Below, piece by piece: positions 13,108-25,730 of a stretch of DNA of 64,000 nucleotides. The stretch covers positions 79,280,850-79,344,849 of the forward strand of contig NC_135507.1 of the NCBI RefSeq assembly GCF_052857255.1, given 5' to 3'. The notes under the pieces are model-generated. The model was not told the origin of the DNA, ran no database searches, and saw nothing but the letters and a program-made list of their open reading frames with translations. The stretch comes from Amblyomma americanum. Lineage: Eukaryota; Arthropoda; Arachnida; Ixodida; Ixodidae. A program made the translations under genes and the position numbers. How positions within the stretch are numbered: the stretch's first letter is position 1; every line of letters starts with the position of its first letter.

Positions 13108-13675
13108 TATTCATCATTTTTGCTCGCAGCACAACAAGAACGGGGCAAGAGACGAAAGACAAACACAAACAAGCGCTGACTATTCACTGGTTTTTTATTG
13201 AAGAACAAAAGGCGTACATATATACATTATCCGAGAGGGAATTGAGGTATCTGACCACCCACGTGCCTTCCAGATAACTTTTGTTGTCTTGATAAGTCTT
13301 TCATTGTCTGTATATATACGCATTTCATGGTTTGGTTTACGGGGGTTTAACGTCCCAAAGCGACTCAAGCTATGAGACACGCCGTAGTGAAGGCCTCCGG
13401 GAATTTCGACCACCTGGGGTCCTTTAACGAGCACTCACATCGCACAGTACACGGGCCTCGAGAATTTCGCCTCCACCGAAATTCGACCGCCGCGGCCGGG
13501 ATCGAACCCGCGTCTTTCGGGCCAGCGGCCGAGCGCCATAACCACTCAGCCACCGCGGCGGCTTTATACGCATTTCGTTCAATAAAAAAAAACTGTTGAT
13601 AGTCAGCGCTTGTTTGTGTTTGTCTTTAGCCCCGTGTCCCGTTCTTGTTGCGCTGTGAGCTAATATGATGAATAC
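13108..13675. mobile_element. Inverted-repeat element (arms about 95 bp) with nested SINE
   Basis: The reverse complement of 13577-13675 matches 13108-13205: TATTCATCAT at the tip, then CAACAAGAACGGG, AAAGACAAACACAAACAAGC, GCGCTGACTAT and TTTTTTATTGAA. Without the nested SINE the element would be about 320 bp. No coding sequence. The layout of an arm ending in TTTTATTGAA next to a noncoding body resembles the 3' end of the Penelope-like copies at 25.8 kb, so it may be a pair of opposed Penelope-type ends rather than a DNA-transposon MITE. I see no target duplication around the whole unit. Confidence 0.7.
13327..13564 (-). mobile_element. SINE family A, full-length copy with target-site duplication
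   Basis: On the minus strand it starts GCCGCCGCGGTGGCTGAG (A-box region), has the B-box GGTTCGATCCC, then the family core (GTGTACTGTGCGATGT, CTCGTTAAAGGACCCC, AGGTGGTCGAAATTCC) and ends near CGTAAACCAAA. It is flanked by the perfect 12-bp direct repeat TATACGCATTTC at 13315-13326 and 13565-13576, the signature of LINE-type target-primed insertion. It sits inside the inverted-repeat element and is therefore younger than it. Its tRNA-derived head would carry an internal RNA polymerase III promoter. Confidence 0.93.
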
Positions 13676-15455
13676 TTACACTCTCGCCCAAATTTCCGCC
13701 TTGCTGAACGGGACGAGAAAGACGGAGGCGCTCGTGTTGTCCATCTTAAGCGCTGTTTTCAAGACGAACTCACGTCAACAAGCCCAACTTCCTACGCTTG
13801 TGCATGCACTGCTTGATGACTTACATGTATCGACGCAGTCAAGATGGAAGCAACTCTCCACTTTTCTCGCGTGCTCGATCCGCCCTCGCTGGTGGCCTCA
13901 CGAAGTCGCACACGCCAAGTCGTTGCAACCCAAATCCGTCTTCGTAGCAAGCATTCTGAACTGAACACGTTCGCCACAGAGGGAACAGTGGAAAAAGACA
14001 CGATAGGACTCGAAGCAGCTACAGGCAGCAGACAAACGTCCGTGCAAACTCCGAATTGTGCCCAACATCCTAACGTACCGCGGCCATGCAGGCCATGCCG
14101 CCGGCAAAGATTGCCTTCGGCTTCGGCTTCCAATGCCGCCAAAATCCAGCCTCTTCGGTCACGTGACGAGAAAAATTTTTATTTTCTTCCTTTTTTTTTC
14201 TAGCAGTGCCCGCAGCTGTCCGCGCGCACGTGGCGAAAGAAAAAGAGAGGAGAAGGAAACGCGGTTCGTGCCGGCATGCCGGCTTGTTTTCAAGGCCATG
14301 TCGGCACGTCGGTGCTCGCTCCCCGCAGTCTTTGCACAGGGGTAGAAAGGAACGGCGCCAAATATGCCTGCTTATTTTGTGTGTGCGATTTAGTAAATTC
14401 CGCCAGCAACTGAGCACAGGCCCTTGGCTGCCTTCGCGTCAGATGTCGACATTTTTTTGCCACGACGGCTAGCTTTTTTAAATTGTCCCTAATTCGAGTC
14501 GTCCATATCAACGGGGGTCGTATAAACCAATCACGACTTGTTTTCTTCACATGTTTGGGCTGAATTGTATTTTTCAGGTAAACGCAGCTTTACTCAAACC
14601 ACGTGGCTGACTTAACCATGCTTACGTGTTTCGAAGAGACTCAAGCAGCTGCGGTCTTGCTTTTTTTGGGGGGAGGGGGGGGGGATAATAATAAGGGTCA
14701 ATGTGCGTGTGCTGTGTGTGTGCCTGAAAAAGAACAAAAAACACTTGCTTGCAAGCCCCCTTCAAACCGAAATACTGGCACCGAGGTTGCTCCGAAAGAA
14801 AAGGTTGCACTTCCGTTGCGCAACACCCACAGGGCAAGAATAGGGAGTCCGCGTTTGTTTTGCGACACAGGCGGAGGCATAGTCTCGAGAGAATGTTCAG
14901 ACCGAGGCGCACGCGGCTAAGCATGTGGAAGCGCCTCAAGCAGAGCTGTCAAATGGGTCCTAGCACTAAACGCCAAAGGGAGAGAAAAAGTAGGCGAAAT
15001 GTAGCCAAATGTGAAAATGACATGTATCACGAAAATTGCCCAAAATAATTTTTTTAATGAGCACAACAAAATAATCACGAACAGGAGGGCTCCCATTACT
15101 GGTTCCTAGAGCTTCTAGCGCTCATTTTGTATTTCCGTTTTCTTCTGAAAATCGCAGTCTCCATAATTCTCTTCATCTCGGCGCTGAAAGCGGGTCATTT
15201 CGGATCTAGCGCTTCGCCGCTGCAATGGGCTTACTTCCTCTATTAATTAATAACTCTTCCTCCGACTCCTACCTTTCTTTGCTTCAAACTTTGCCTCTGT
15301 GCAACGGTGCGCTGCTTATGTTGTTTTTGAATAATTGAGCGACACTGGTGGCTCGGTACTACTTCTAGGAAAGCGCCGGCTCGATGTCATATGAGGAATT
15401 ACAGTGAAACAAAATTTAAGCGACAATTTTATTCGTATTGCAAAACGCATGCATA
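13676..15455. other. CpG-rich, G-tract-containing DNA; no gene recognised
   Basis: About 13700-14350 is GC-rich with overlapping open frames on both strands up to 119 codons. Such frames are expected by chance at this composition and they show no motif. A run of G residues lies at about 14668-14685. Nothing here can be called as a gene. Confidence 0.3.
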
Positions 15456-15477
15456 CCCCCCCCCCCCCCCCCCCCCC
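15456..15477. repeat. Poly-C tract, 22 bases
   Basis: An uninterrupted run of 22 C residues. Lengths of such runs are often misassembled or miscalled. Confidence 0.9.
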
Positions 15478-15506
15478 GCCCTCGAAACACATATGTACAG
15501 AACATA

Positions 15507-15724
15507 CAGCCGGGGACAAAAGTCTGGAGACCACGTGTGCCTGAAACGAAGCCTATAGTTCTATTATTAGCCAGCGGCTGGAGACCGCGCTTATTTTTTG
15601 TGGAGATGAGAGAACAAAATTTTGACATTCACCTCCACAAGTGTGGTCTCCTGTCGCCGGCTAATAGCAGAGCTATTGGCTTCGTTTGAGGAACAAGTGG
15701 TCTCCAGACTTTTGTCCCCGACTG
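15507..15724. mobile_element. 218-bp palindromic MITE, Tc1/mariner-like ends
   Basis: The left end CAGCCGGGGACAAAAGTCTG and the right end (reverse complement CAGTCGGGGACAAAAGTCTG) differ at one position. Homology between the arms continues for about 80 bp through GGAGACCAC, GAAACGAAGCC, CTATTA and GCCGGC-like blocks to a loop at about 15590-15645. The CAGT-start terminus and a TA dinucleotide at the left border (AA at the right) fit Tc1/mariner-type non-autonomous elements. AACAT also occurs on both sides (15501-15505 and 15725-15729). No coding capacity. Confidence 0.85.
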
Positions 15725-18700
15725 AACATCCACAAAAGGAACATGGACCAGAAAACGAGAAACACAGGTAAAACGCAATTACAACAACTGCAGTTGAATT
15801 GCAGAGCCATAGGGGCCCGAGGTTCTAAAGCAAATAACGCAACGCTTATATGCACTGATCACGTGGGCGAGTGAAACTGCGTGGAAGCTATCTAGCTTCT
15901 AAGTCCTTTCTAACTTTCACGAGTCTAACTTAAGTTAGTTTTTCAGTTTATTTCGCATATTAGCCTGCCATATGCTTGAATATTCTAACACGGCTTAGGC
16001 TATCTGCAACCGTTCTGTTTTGTGACAAAAGAAGTAGCAAATAGATTTATTTGGTGTAGTTGCGAACGTTTCAGTAAATGAAGTTCGGTTCGATATCCGA
16101 ATTCTATGACATATATGTGATTCGACGAAACGATGTCCAAGGTATACTTCCGGAATTTACTGGCGCCACAAAGCCACGGTCGGAACTGGCTTTTAATGCT
16201 CCACCACGAGAAAACTACCAATCTGCGCTATTAACAGCTTCAGCCTTGCACCATTAACCTACGATGTTTACAGCGTGCTCCGGCCAATAAAGATAGCAGC
16301 GCCAGGGAAACGGCCTAAATATTGCCATTTTCGGACATTATACTATAGAGCTGCGTAATAAAAATACGTGTAGAAAAGTGCGCATCATTTTTAAGTACCC
16401 TGAAATATATCATTTAAAATAGTACTACGTGACGGTCTGGCTCATCGTTGCTGAAAAAGGTTTCCGATTTATTTTTATGTGAAATTAGTTATCGCCCAGC
16501 ACATTGCAGAGGGCGCCTGGAAGCTGGTTGCGTGTGCCGAAGTTGGGAGAGGTGCTGCCGCGTTAAAATTGATTCCATGTTATTTCATGGCTTGTGCTTC
16601 AGCTGGGAAAATGCATGTGTGGATTCGAGAACTGGTGTTTAAAACGCTGTCTTAAATACAAAGACATCAGCCCGAAATTTTATGCAGTTAAAAAACGCAC
16701 CCGCGGGCTTGCACGTAATAACACTGCCATTACTGGTAACGGTCCGTGCGTGTTTGAACGTGATATAATAGTGCCTAGGGAGCCCGTCTCGATTCCGGCT
16801 GCCTTGCTTCAGAAAAGTGCACCAATGTTACGCGTGACGAACCACAAAGCGATCTCAGAGTGAAGGTTTGACGCAGCTGTGCTAAAAAAAATGCGTGGCT
16901 GTTCTAACCAGCTGCATGCCATTGTGCAGAACCTGAAAGTATGCATAGCGGATACTGTATGTCTGGTAAAGGTGTCCAGATTGCCGCGTTATTTAAAACA
17001 CTCAAATGGACATCTTTGTTTTCCACTTTTCCATTTGAAGCCTTTTCGTTAACGTTGAAGTTTTTGATCGATGTGTGGCAAGATTTGTTTCAGGTCTGAA
17101 CATAACCTTAGAGTGCCTGTCAGTGCTCTCCATCTCCCTCATTCATATTCTCCTGGCGATTTCATGCCTGTGGTCCAGACCTGCGGCCGTGCAACTATTT
17201 TGCGATTCCCGGCCAGTTGATAATAACTTTTATTCTCATCTAGTTTTGCTTCGAACCTTCTGTGCTCAGTGCTTATACTGGCGTTACACCATGGCCCATT
17301 CATCCCTAGACCCTGAGTTATGTCCTCAGCAAATCGGAGGCTACTCAATGTCACGATTGAGCTCTATCTCCTGCCCTTCTCCGAATCCATCGCTCTGAAG
17401 GCATCTCGCAAACGCGATGGACAGCAACGAAAAAAATTGCGTCGCGTCGATCTACTATTAATTCGTGTTCACCACTTTTATAAAAATAAAGCAATTTCTG
17501 CAACGAGGGCCAGCTCTGTTGAACTACGTTTTGATACTCTTGAACAGCGACTCAATGTGTTGGGGACGCTCTCGTGATGTAGTTCCTTGCAAAATGGTTT
17601 CCACTGAAATCAGCTTGGACGAGATTATGAAAAACAAGAAACTATGCCCCAATATTAGTAGAAATAATCATTAAAAGACTACAGCTGTTAACAAGACGGA
17701 AAGCAGTCAATTACACGAGAAAAAAGTGCCTCATTTTGTTTTTCTAAGAAGCCGTGACGTCACGGGAGTCATTTTTGGTCGCACAGGCTACCTTCCGCTG
17801 CGTACGCGGAAAAAGGTTGGCGATAAGCGGATTACGGAAAACGGATTGCCTTTCACCGCCGTAATCTAGCCCCAGAGGTGGCGGCCGCTAGGACGTTGGT
17901 TAAAACTGTATTGTGAAGAATAATAGGGATGTAGGAACTGGAAGCTAATGAAACATGCAGCGAGACACAGGACGAAGCCACTATAAGCAGGTACCAACTC
18001 GGCTGTTACCCCCCGGAGAGGAGTGCAGTGTGAAAAGATCGGGAAAGGAGCTTCCATAAAAGCAACACATTTCAAAAGGGCTGCATTCTCAAGGGGATTC
18101 CAAGTCAGCATGTCAGTAATAGGAGCGGTGTTTTTCAGAGGCAAGGAAGGGTGCACTTCTCATTCATGATTTTTCTCTCCTCCTAAAGCCCTTCTCTTTC
18201 AATAGCCCTTCTCTAAAGTCTTTCTCTTTTCCTTCTTGCTATACACGTTTCCACGTACCGCCATATTGCTGGCTGGACTGCTTTTTGTACCTGGTGCTAA
18301 AATTCATCGCGCCTACGCTTTAACTTCCGGCGCTCTAACTTCCTCCATTCACCCCTCTGCACCTGTAGCCCGAACAATGAACAACCCACACACCACGGAA
18401 CGGCGACGAAGGCATTTTCCTCTCCCTGCCTAGCCTCTGCCGCAGACAGCGCGCGACCATCCGGAGTTTTACTTCTCAAGAAGAATGCCATTGTGTCGTT
18501 TGAGTTCGAGACCTTTTAGTTGGAAAACAAGCTTTCCGGAAAAGATTTACGGGTATCCGCAAGTGGTCAGTTGACAACTCGCAGAATTTATAGTAACACC
18601 CTCTGCAATATAGCACATATTTTTCAAACGAAAACCCTTGTTAACATTTCCACATTCTTGTTCGAAAAGGAAGAGGGAAGATGTTTTTTTATCTGTATGA

Positions 18701-21129
18701 GAGGGGAGTTGACACAATGAGTAGCCAAATATTCCAGTGAATCCAAAATTTCCACTGACTCTATAGGGCGACAAGTTCCGTTCCTGTACCAGCACTAGTC
18801 TCTAGCTTATTCACGATAAATACTCGCTCTCTCTTCTTTTGTGTGCAAAGCATGGCTACGAACGCGAGGAGCAGGTCGAAACAGGTACAACGGTGCAACA
18901 GAGTACCCTTCGGCGACTGCCCTTTTCACATGTAAGCGAACCGCTCGCGAATCCCGCCGCCGCGGCGCATACACCCTCTCTCAAGTGGCGAAGGAAGCTC
19001 CAGCGGCTGAAGCGGCGAGGTTCGGGCAAGTTGGAAATTTTCGCGGCGGCGACGCGGCAGCACCGCATCTCAACCAATGACGGCTCGGCGTTGCCACGTG
19101 ACAAGTAAAGGCATCGTGCAAGAAAGCATGCGCATAGGCCAGTGTTTGTGCTGTTTAAAAAAAGAAATTATATAAAGTTGTGTTGAATGCTTAAAACGAA
19201 AGATTTATATTTATTCAAATAAACAATGAAATAAACAATAAAATTGTGCGGATATATTACGATTTTTTGCGTTTGTAGGGCACTAAATCCGGTTGCAAGC
19301 GCATATCTTTTGCCAGCAACATTGGTTTTCGCAGCGGTTGTACAACAGTTAAACTTCTAGTTCACTGTAGGTGTGCTGTGGCTGGAATTCTAGCCACTGC
19401 AGCGGTGGGAAACGCGCAGTGGCGACGAATGTGAACCGAAAGCTCGCGAAACGCTTCGTAGCGCCGCACCGCTGTTCGCTCTATTCGCCGAATCGCTTGC
19501 ATGTGAACCACCCTTTACACTCGATCTCGATAGTTGATGGTAACCTGTGGGGCTTCAGGTTCACTGAGATTAAGGGCCGTCACTCTCTCTCCTTTTATAA
19601 AAAGAATAAAATGGAAGGCGATTGACTCACATTCCCTCTGTTGGCAGAGCAGGAAATCAAAAGCATGTATTCACGTGAAGAATTTTTGGTTTCAACTTTC
19701 AAAATTCAAGAAAAACTGACTTAAAACAAGTTGCATTCCGACAGACACCCTCGTTCACAGACTGGTTTTCACTTCCTACTCTACCCAGAACCGGGGTGGT
19801 GTGAAGAGAGATTAGTCAGTCGCCCTCCATTGTAACTTTTCAGAAATGGAGAGGGGTATTCACCTTATTCTGTGCAAACCTGAACTCCAGACGGTTCCTA
19901 TCATTTTTGGAAAACGGGAAAATGCCACCTCGACAAGAGGCGGAACCGGTCTGGCCGGGCCGGCGGAGACTGACGCGCTCGGAGCGAAATCGAAACACAC
20001 TCCAAGTTGACGCTGGTGTGGTCGAGGTGCCGTTGGAGTGTAGAGGGTCTCGCTGTGGCCAGCGTGACGTCGCCGTGCCGCGCGCGCTTACGTCGGTGTA
20101 CAAACGCGTCGCGCGTACTACCACGAGGGTCCAACTTTACATCGCTGAGGGTGCTCACCGCTTAAGAACAACTTGCTTCAAGGACGTGTTCATGCAACTG
20201 CCCTCATTCGACGTGCTTTACAAAACAACGTTGGTCACAGCACCTTCTTAAAGCTATAAGTTAAACAATGTGCTACCTCGTATTTGAGAAATGAAGAATT
20301 ACAAAAACCTTGATCCATGCAAGTTTAAAAAACGAAGGTGCGGAAATCAATCCTGACATCACATACATGTATTTCTTCTGGCTGCCTCTTTGAGCATTGC
20401 ACCATAAAAAAGGATTCGTCATTGTCATTGTTTTCAGTTTTGTTGCTAAAGGGAAAATTACACCTAGAGTGATAAGTTATGATCAGCAACTCTCGGAGGA
20501 TAAAAAACAGCAAAGCTTCTATACAAAGCTTTTTCTTCTTATAAGACATTTTGCTCTAACTTCAACATAGAAAAAAGAGATGTCTTTTTGATCAACTAGA
20601 ACTGCCGTGCTTCAAAGTTTACTTCTTAAGAAAAAAGAAAACAGCGCTTTTCAGTAAAAAGAACCCGCTGGCATGGAGATACTGCGCAAGTGCAAACAAT
20701 GCCTCAGTATTGCTTTCGCCTCCAACGTTTCAATCACTAAACCCAAAGTGCCCTCTAGGAGAAATCCCAGGAAGCATTTTTTCCGCCATATTAGGCATAA
20801 AAAACGAAACACAGTTCTCAACACTGACAAAAAGGGATAAAAAAGGTGCAACTTACACGAAACAGACTAAACGTCTCGCAGCAGGTATTTCAAGGGTGCA
20901 AAGTTTTTCCATGCCTGCCGAGAAGGGGTAAAATTCGAAGTTAACCCCTTGTTACCCCTTTTTTACACCTCTTTTTTTTAGAGTGCATGATCGCAGCTTC
21001 TACAAACGACATGCCAGAAAAAGTAACTGAAAGCGCTTTAGTATTCTTAAATAATCTAAAAATAATTTAAAATAATTGGAGTGTCTTTGTTGTGAAGATA
21101 ATATAAATATTCGTGGTTTAAAAAACAAA
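15725..21129. other. No gene recognised; scattered CpG-rich patches
   Basis: Over 5 kb with no frame I can assign. Notable patches are a GTGACGTCAC palindrome at about 17753-17762, CpG-rich stretches near 18890-19110 and 19920-20110, and a remnant ending TTTTTAGAGTG near 20985 that mirrors the CACTCTAAA edge of the tandem repeat at 1494. GC-rich frames, such as the one from 19907 to 20251, have no motif or splice context. Confidence 0.3.
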
Positions 21130-21442
21130 TTTTTTTCGTCGGTTGCAATTTTTCACCGACACGAAAGCGCAGCCGTCGGCGCCATTGCAGCACAACCGAC
21201 GCGTCGTGTTTTGTATCATTGGCCTCTTTGAGGCATTGCTTGAGTACTTGTACGGCGGACACGTGTGAAGAACTCATTGAATAGGAAGGTGAGCAGGAGT
21301 GTGTTTTGGAAGCCAACGACCAGGATTTCGGGCTGTTAACATTCGCGAGTTGCAACGGGTAGGCCATGAAGAAAGACAGTGCTGCGACGTCTTGTCATCT
21401 GCAAAGGGAACGAAGACTCCTGCGCCGTTTTACTAAGCCTGG
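21130..21442 (+). promoter_or_regulatory. Possible promoter/5' UTR of a plus-strand gene
   Basis: CpG-containing sequence directly upstream of an ATG-bearing segment that ends in a strong splice donor. A reversed CCAAT motif (CATTGGCC) lies near 21218. There is no clear TATA box. This is inferred only from position and composition. Confidence 0.22.
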
Positions 21443-21458
21443 ATGAATCGCATGGCCG
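21443..21458 (+). CDS. Candidate first coding exon (16 coding bases)
   Basis: ATG at 21443 with a second in-frame ATG at 21452 in better context (CGCATGG), followed at 21459 by GTGAGT, a consensus splice donor. The coding part would be M-N-R-M-A plus one base. A one-base overhang (G) fits exactly with the two-base start (CT) of the candidate exon at 24986, giving Ala at the junction. The upstream region is CpG-containing. The intron would be about 3.5 kb, which is normal for a large arthropod genome. The match of phases is suggestive but could be chance (one in three). Confidence 0.3.
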
Positions 21459-24400
21459 GTGAGTCCCGCTCTGCGTTTCTTTGCTAATTATCTGTATTCA
21501 CACGCGCTATTTGTATGCAGCTATATAGCGATGTGAGTGGAGGCAGTCCGCCTGCGGTTGCCGCCGCAGCTATAATGCGGCGCCAAAAAAGCAGGGCCTA
21601 TATCCTGCGTGACAAGTGTTGTTCTCATTGTCTTTATGTGCATTTAGTACTCGCGTGCCGTGGTAAATAAAAATGGCACCAGATATCACAACAGAGTTAC
21701 GCTTTCGCTTGCTAGCTCTTCGACACTCGGTGCAAAAGCATGGATTTGCACTGCATAGAAGACGATGAGCGAGAAGTGCCGCGCGGCGGAGCGCTCGCGC
21801 TAGGCCAGCTGCGACCAGACACCGCACTATTTTGCTCTGGGTTAGTACTCATCGGATTAGTGCTTGTGCCTTAATATGCGTCATACTAAATTATTCTGAG
21901 AGAGTGATCGCATGCGAAAGGCTAGTTCATATTCATCGCCTTGTCATTTGTAAACTTGTCTGTGCTTCTGCAGAGGAACAGAATTTGAGGCAGTGTTATG
22001 TCAAAGTTAGATCAATCTTGCGTCTCCTGAGCTGTGAACGTTGATGCTTCCTCTCCTTCTGAGCACTGCGAGCTGTCGGAGATGCAACTGCACAATTATT
22101 TAGGATTTCTACCTTTTTGCTATATCCCTCGCTTTTGCGGCCCGCATTCAAGTCGTTCGCCATTGTCGATGGTTTTTGTTACTTATTTTCGCTTTGTTAT
22201 TTATTCTTGGTTGCGTGCCATCAGCTGTGGTGCCGGCGATTCTCCGAGCTCGGAACTCTTCCCAGGCACGGGATCCTACCCACAGACCTCCCTTCGACGC
22301 ACTCACGAGTGTTCTTTGGTATTTTTTTTTGTTTCTCTTGCCCTTACTTGCATTGCCAGTCGACAAATTTGTGCAGCTTTTAATTGTATGCAGATTTGTT
22401 AAATGTGCTAGCAATTTTTGTATGATGCTAAGCTGTGCTGTGAGATATCAAGCTTCTTGCTTGTGAAGGCATGCTTTTTTCAATTCTCTCTTCTCATTTA
22501 ACCAAGGCAGACTGGTTGCAACTTTCAATTTAACACCTAGACATTGGTGCAAGGCACCATGATAGTAATTAATGAAAACCTGCACTTCCTATATTCAAAT
22601 TGGTGTGCAGTATTTCAGCCAGCTCATCTTTCAGCGTGGTTATAACAGTCATTGTGACTCTTCTCAAAGAATGTATATGGGTGCATTACATAAAATCTGT
22701 TCATTTGTTTTGTCATGGGCTAGCTCATTGGTTTTTTATTTACTTATATTACGTCTAAGTTTAGTTTTTAAAGCAGTAGACGATTTCCTCTCTTGTCATT
22801 CATGACATAGCTACGGCCACTGAGAGCTGTTGCTCTGGATGTATTTATTTGCAGTTGCCAGCGGCCAGCATCTATTGGGCCATGCGTGCTTCCTGCCTTC
22901 GGCTGTGTCATCCCTCCTGATCCGTTCATGGTAGTTATTCTTTTTCAGTGATGCATATCTTAGCTGTCTGTTTAGAAAAATATTTTCAATATAGGCTTGC
23001 AGCTAGGTTTAGAAATGCATGAAACTCTAGATGCACTTCACAGCAGTACCTCAGCTTATAATTACCGGAACTGTAGACTTGTACAAAATATAGTCGCTGA
23101 TGTAGCTCTTGACGCGGCTGCTGTTAACATAAACGTGCTTTGACATTGCACACCTGTTGCCTGGTATGCATATGTGTCCTCGAAAAGGACCTATATGTTA
23201 ATTTATCCTTTTAAAAACATTGTGCTCTACAATGATGGTTTACCAGTATTTCTGATACAGAGACCAACTTGTCAGTAATGTAACATGGCACGATGACACC
23301 AATCCTTGTATGGCATAGCATCCTTGCAATGCACAGGGCAAGCTGCTGTCAGCACAGATTTATTGCTGGTTTATTGCCATAGCATATAATTATAGTGCAC
23401 AGTTTGTACCTCTACCTTCTTAAAGCTGTATACTTGAAAAATTTTAAATTAGTTGAAGGAAAATTCAAGGAAAGGTAACAGTAACTGTCTCACATTTTGG
23501 TGGACACTTGAACCGTGATATAAGGGAGGGATATAGAAGGGAAGTAATGAAGAGCTGATGCCCATGTTAGATGCCCCTCTTTAGTTAAACATACCTCGCA
23601 ATTAACAGATTTGGTGCAAAACAAAAATGGGACTTGCACGCTCACAAGCACCCTCATGTCAGTAAAACAAAGTGCCAATGTTCCCGTACTTTAGAGCTTT
23701 GCTCTTAAAAGCGCAGCTGACTGCTGCTCAAAGTTGAGAGCAAAATTATGTCTACGTTTACTCATGTGCAGTCTGCAGTGCTGGTGCCATTTGCAATGGT
23801 GATTTACATTGAGTCGCATGATGCACAGTCCGTTCCTGGAGTTAGTGATTTTGTCTGTCGTGTGAATGTGCGGTTAAAATTAGTGCAGAACAATGGTTCT
23901 CCAGTTTATTTTAGGTAACTGTGTCCTGTGCCACATGCTACCACCCTTTTTCCTCAAATTTACTAATCTCATTCAGCCATCTGATTGCCACCCATTCATG
24001 CATTCACCTACTCTTGGAATCCTCCCAGTGTTTTAGTGTGGTATTGCTTATATCTTCTCTGCATTACACATGAACTGCACTTCCTCTTTTTTATTTAGTC
24101 AAGATATCTCTGTTCCTGTTTCTTGCATAAGCATAAGAGATGACTCAAGTGCACCATCTGGGCTTGTGATGCAATGTGTAGGGCCCTTCGTTTTTGAGTA
24201 AAACCTGGTTTCTCCCTACTGTTGGACCAATAAAGATTCTTAAAGATCAGGTTCAACGCAATTTCTGTGCAAATGTGTCTGTAAGAAAGTGTGGTTTTAA
24301 GGTACACAAAGCCAAAGAACTGCTGGAGGGTAGTGGATGCCACATAATTCTTCTGACGGATTTTTTAAAGAATTCTGGTTATTTTATTTCCCTTTTAATG

Positions 24401-24985
24401 TTTATTGCTTGTCGGTTGCTTGTAATTTTTGGATAAATTGAAAACTACATGTACTCACTGGTATTTCATTCCAATAATTATACCCATTATTATGAAGCTG
24501 TGTTGGAAGGTAGGTGCGCATTTAGTATGCGTGCTTTGAATTTCAGTGATTGTTTCTGCAATGCAAAATGGAGGACAGGTCTCTGCTGTGCGAGTTTTTT
24601 GCAATGGAGTGAAAGTAGCTGGAGCAGCATTTGCTACTGTGTCACCCAGCCAAAAGTTCTCCCATAGACCACTGAGCTTCTGAATGCCTATGGCTTAAAT
24701 CTCGAAGCTCTGGTTGCCCTTTCCGAGGTTTTCTGCATTAACGAGTGCAAGCCCAAGGGCTCAGAGCTAACAAGCATTTGAAACCATAGAGCTATACACA
24801 GTAGTACGGGGGCCGTGCAGCAAGTCAGTGTAAATTAGGTCGCGATAAACGTGGTTTACTGTAGAAAGCTAGTATGAAAAAATAGTTGCGCTCACAGAAA
24901 CCGCTGTTTTTTTCTTAGTCAGTCATTGAAACAAAGCAATGCATGTAAAATTTGATATCTCACTGATCCCTCAATTTTTTTCCAG
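21459..24985 (+). other. Possible intron; no other gene recognised
   Basis: About 3.5 kb with no recognisable coding or repeat content beyond short AT-rich frames. It would be the intron between the candidate exons at 21443 and 24986 if those belong together. Confidence 0.25.
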
Positions 24986-25114
24986 CTAAAGACCAAGAGT
25001 TGCATGGAAGTTGTGCATGCACCAAGTTGCGTGTGATTTTTGCCAGGGACCTGGAGCAGGCTGGGAAATTAGTGGATGGCCAGTGGTATTCACTCATTAA
25101 GGCAAGCTTTTTCT
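24986..25114 (+). CDS. Candidate internal exon, unknown protein
   Basis: Preceded by a strong acceptor (CAATTTTTTTCCAG, ending at 24985) and followed by the consensus donor GTAAGT at 25115. The 129-base interval is open in the frame beginning after two bases and encodes about 42 residues, including the segments KDQELHGSCACTKLRVIF and ARDLEQAGKLVDGQWYSLIK. It is basic and mixed-polarity with a C-A-C pair, and looks like ordinary protein. I do not recognise the family. It matches the phase of the possible first exon at 21443-21458. No further exon was found before the Penelope-like insertion at 25.7 kb. Confidence 0.42.
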
Positions 25115-25730
25115 GTAAGTACAGTTTTTGGCATGGCATTGCTTAGGAACGCATGCACTAATCTGACTACTCTATGCCCGCCCATGCTTCAGGAATAATG
25201 AAGTACATGAAAAATATTGATTGCTGAAAAAAATTGCCGCTTCTGTTATGTTTTTCAGGAAAGTATTTGCCATTTAAAGGGCTGTGAAAACCTTAAAAAT
25301 TATTATGTGCTTGTTGTGGCTTTTTTTTCAAATTTCTTCCACGTCTATGTTGGCCTGACCTTGTAGCTTGTCTGCATGAGATTGGCTGCTACCTACAGTT
25401 TGCTTTTTTGTTGCTCCTTTATTGCCTGTCACAATCTTTACTTTGCGTGGCAGTGTCATGCAGTTTGGGAAGTAATCTGATCTTATTTCTGCATTGGCCT
25501 GTAGTGCAAGCTTTTGCATCTGGGGCAGGTTTATGGTGTCCTTTTGTTTGCTGTAACTGCAGTTTGGCCATGAGGGTTAGAGGCTTAGTCCTTTTTTTAT
25601 TTTGATGCAGTGTCATATACTTCATGCATAAAAATAATGAAGTAAGCACTATTTTTTGTAATAAATGAACATTCATTATAGCTGTGGCCATTATAAGTGC
25701 ACTTGACTCTAAAATGGCTTTCTTCCGGCA
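25115..25730. other. No gene recognised
   Basis: About 600 bases between the candidate exon and the Penelope-like dimer, AT-rich, with no motif. It may be intronic. Confidence 0.3.

Noticed and set aside
13792..14345. Overlapping frames of 95-119 codons on both strands
   Set aside because: High GC makes stops rare on both strands; there is no motif, splice border or consistent composition.
15456..15477. Functional significance of the 22-base poly-C run
   Set aside because: It is most simply a slippage product or a base-calling/assembly artefact; nothing around it suggests a role.
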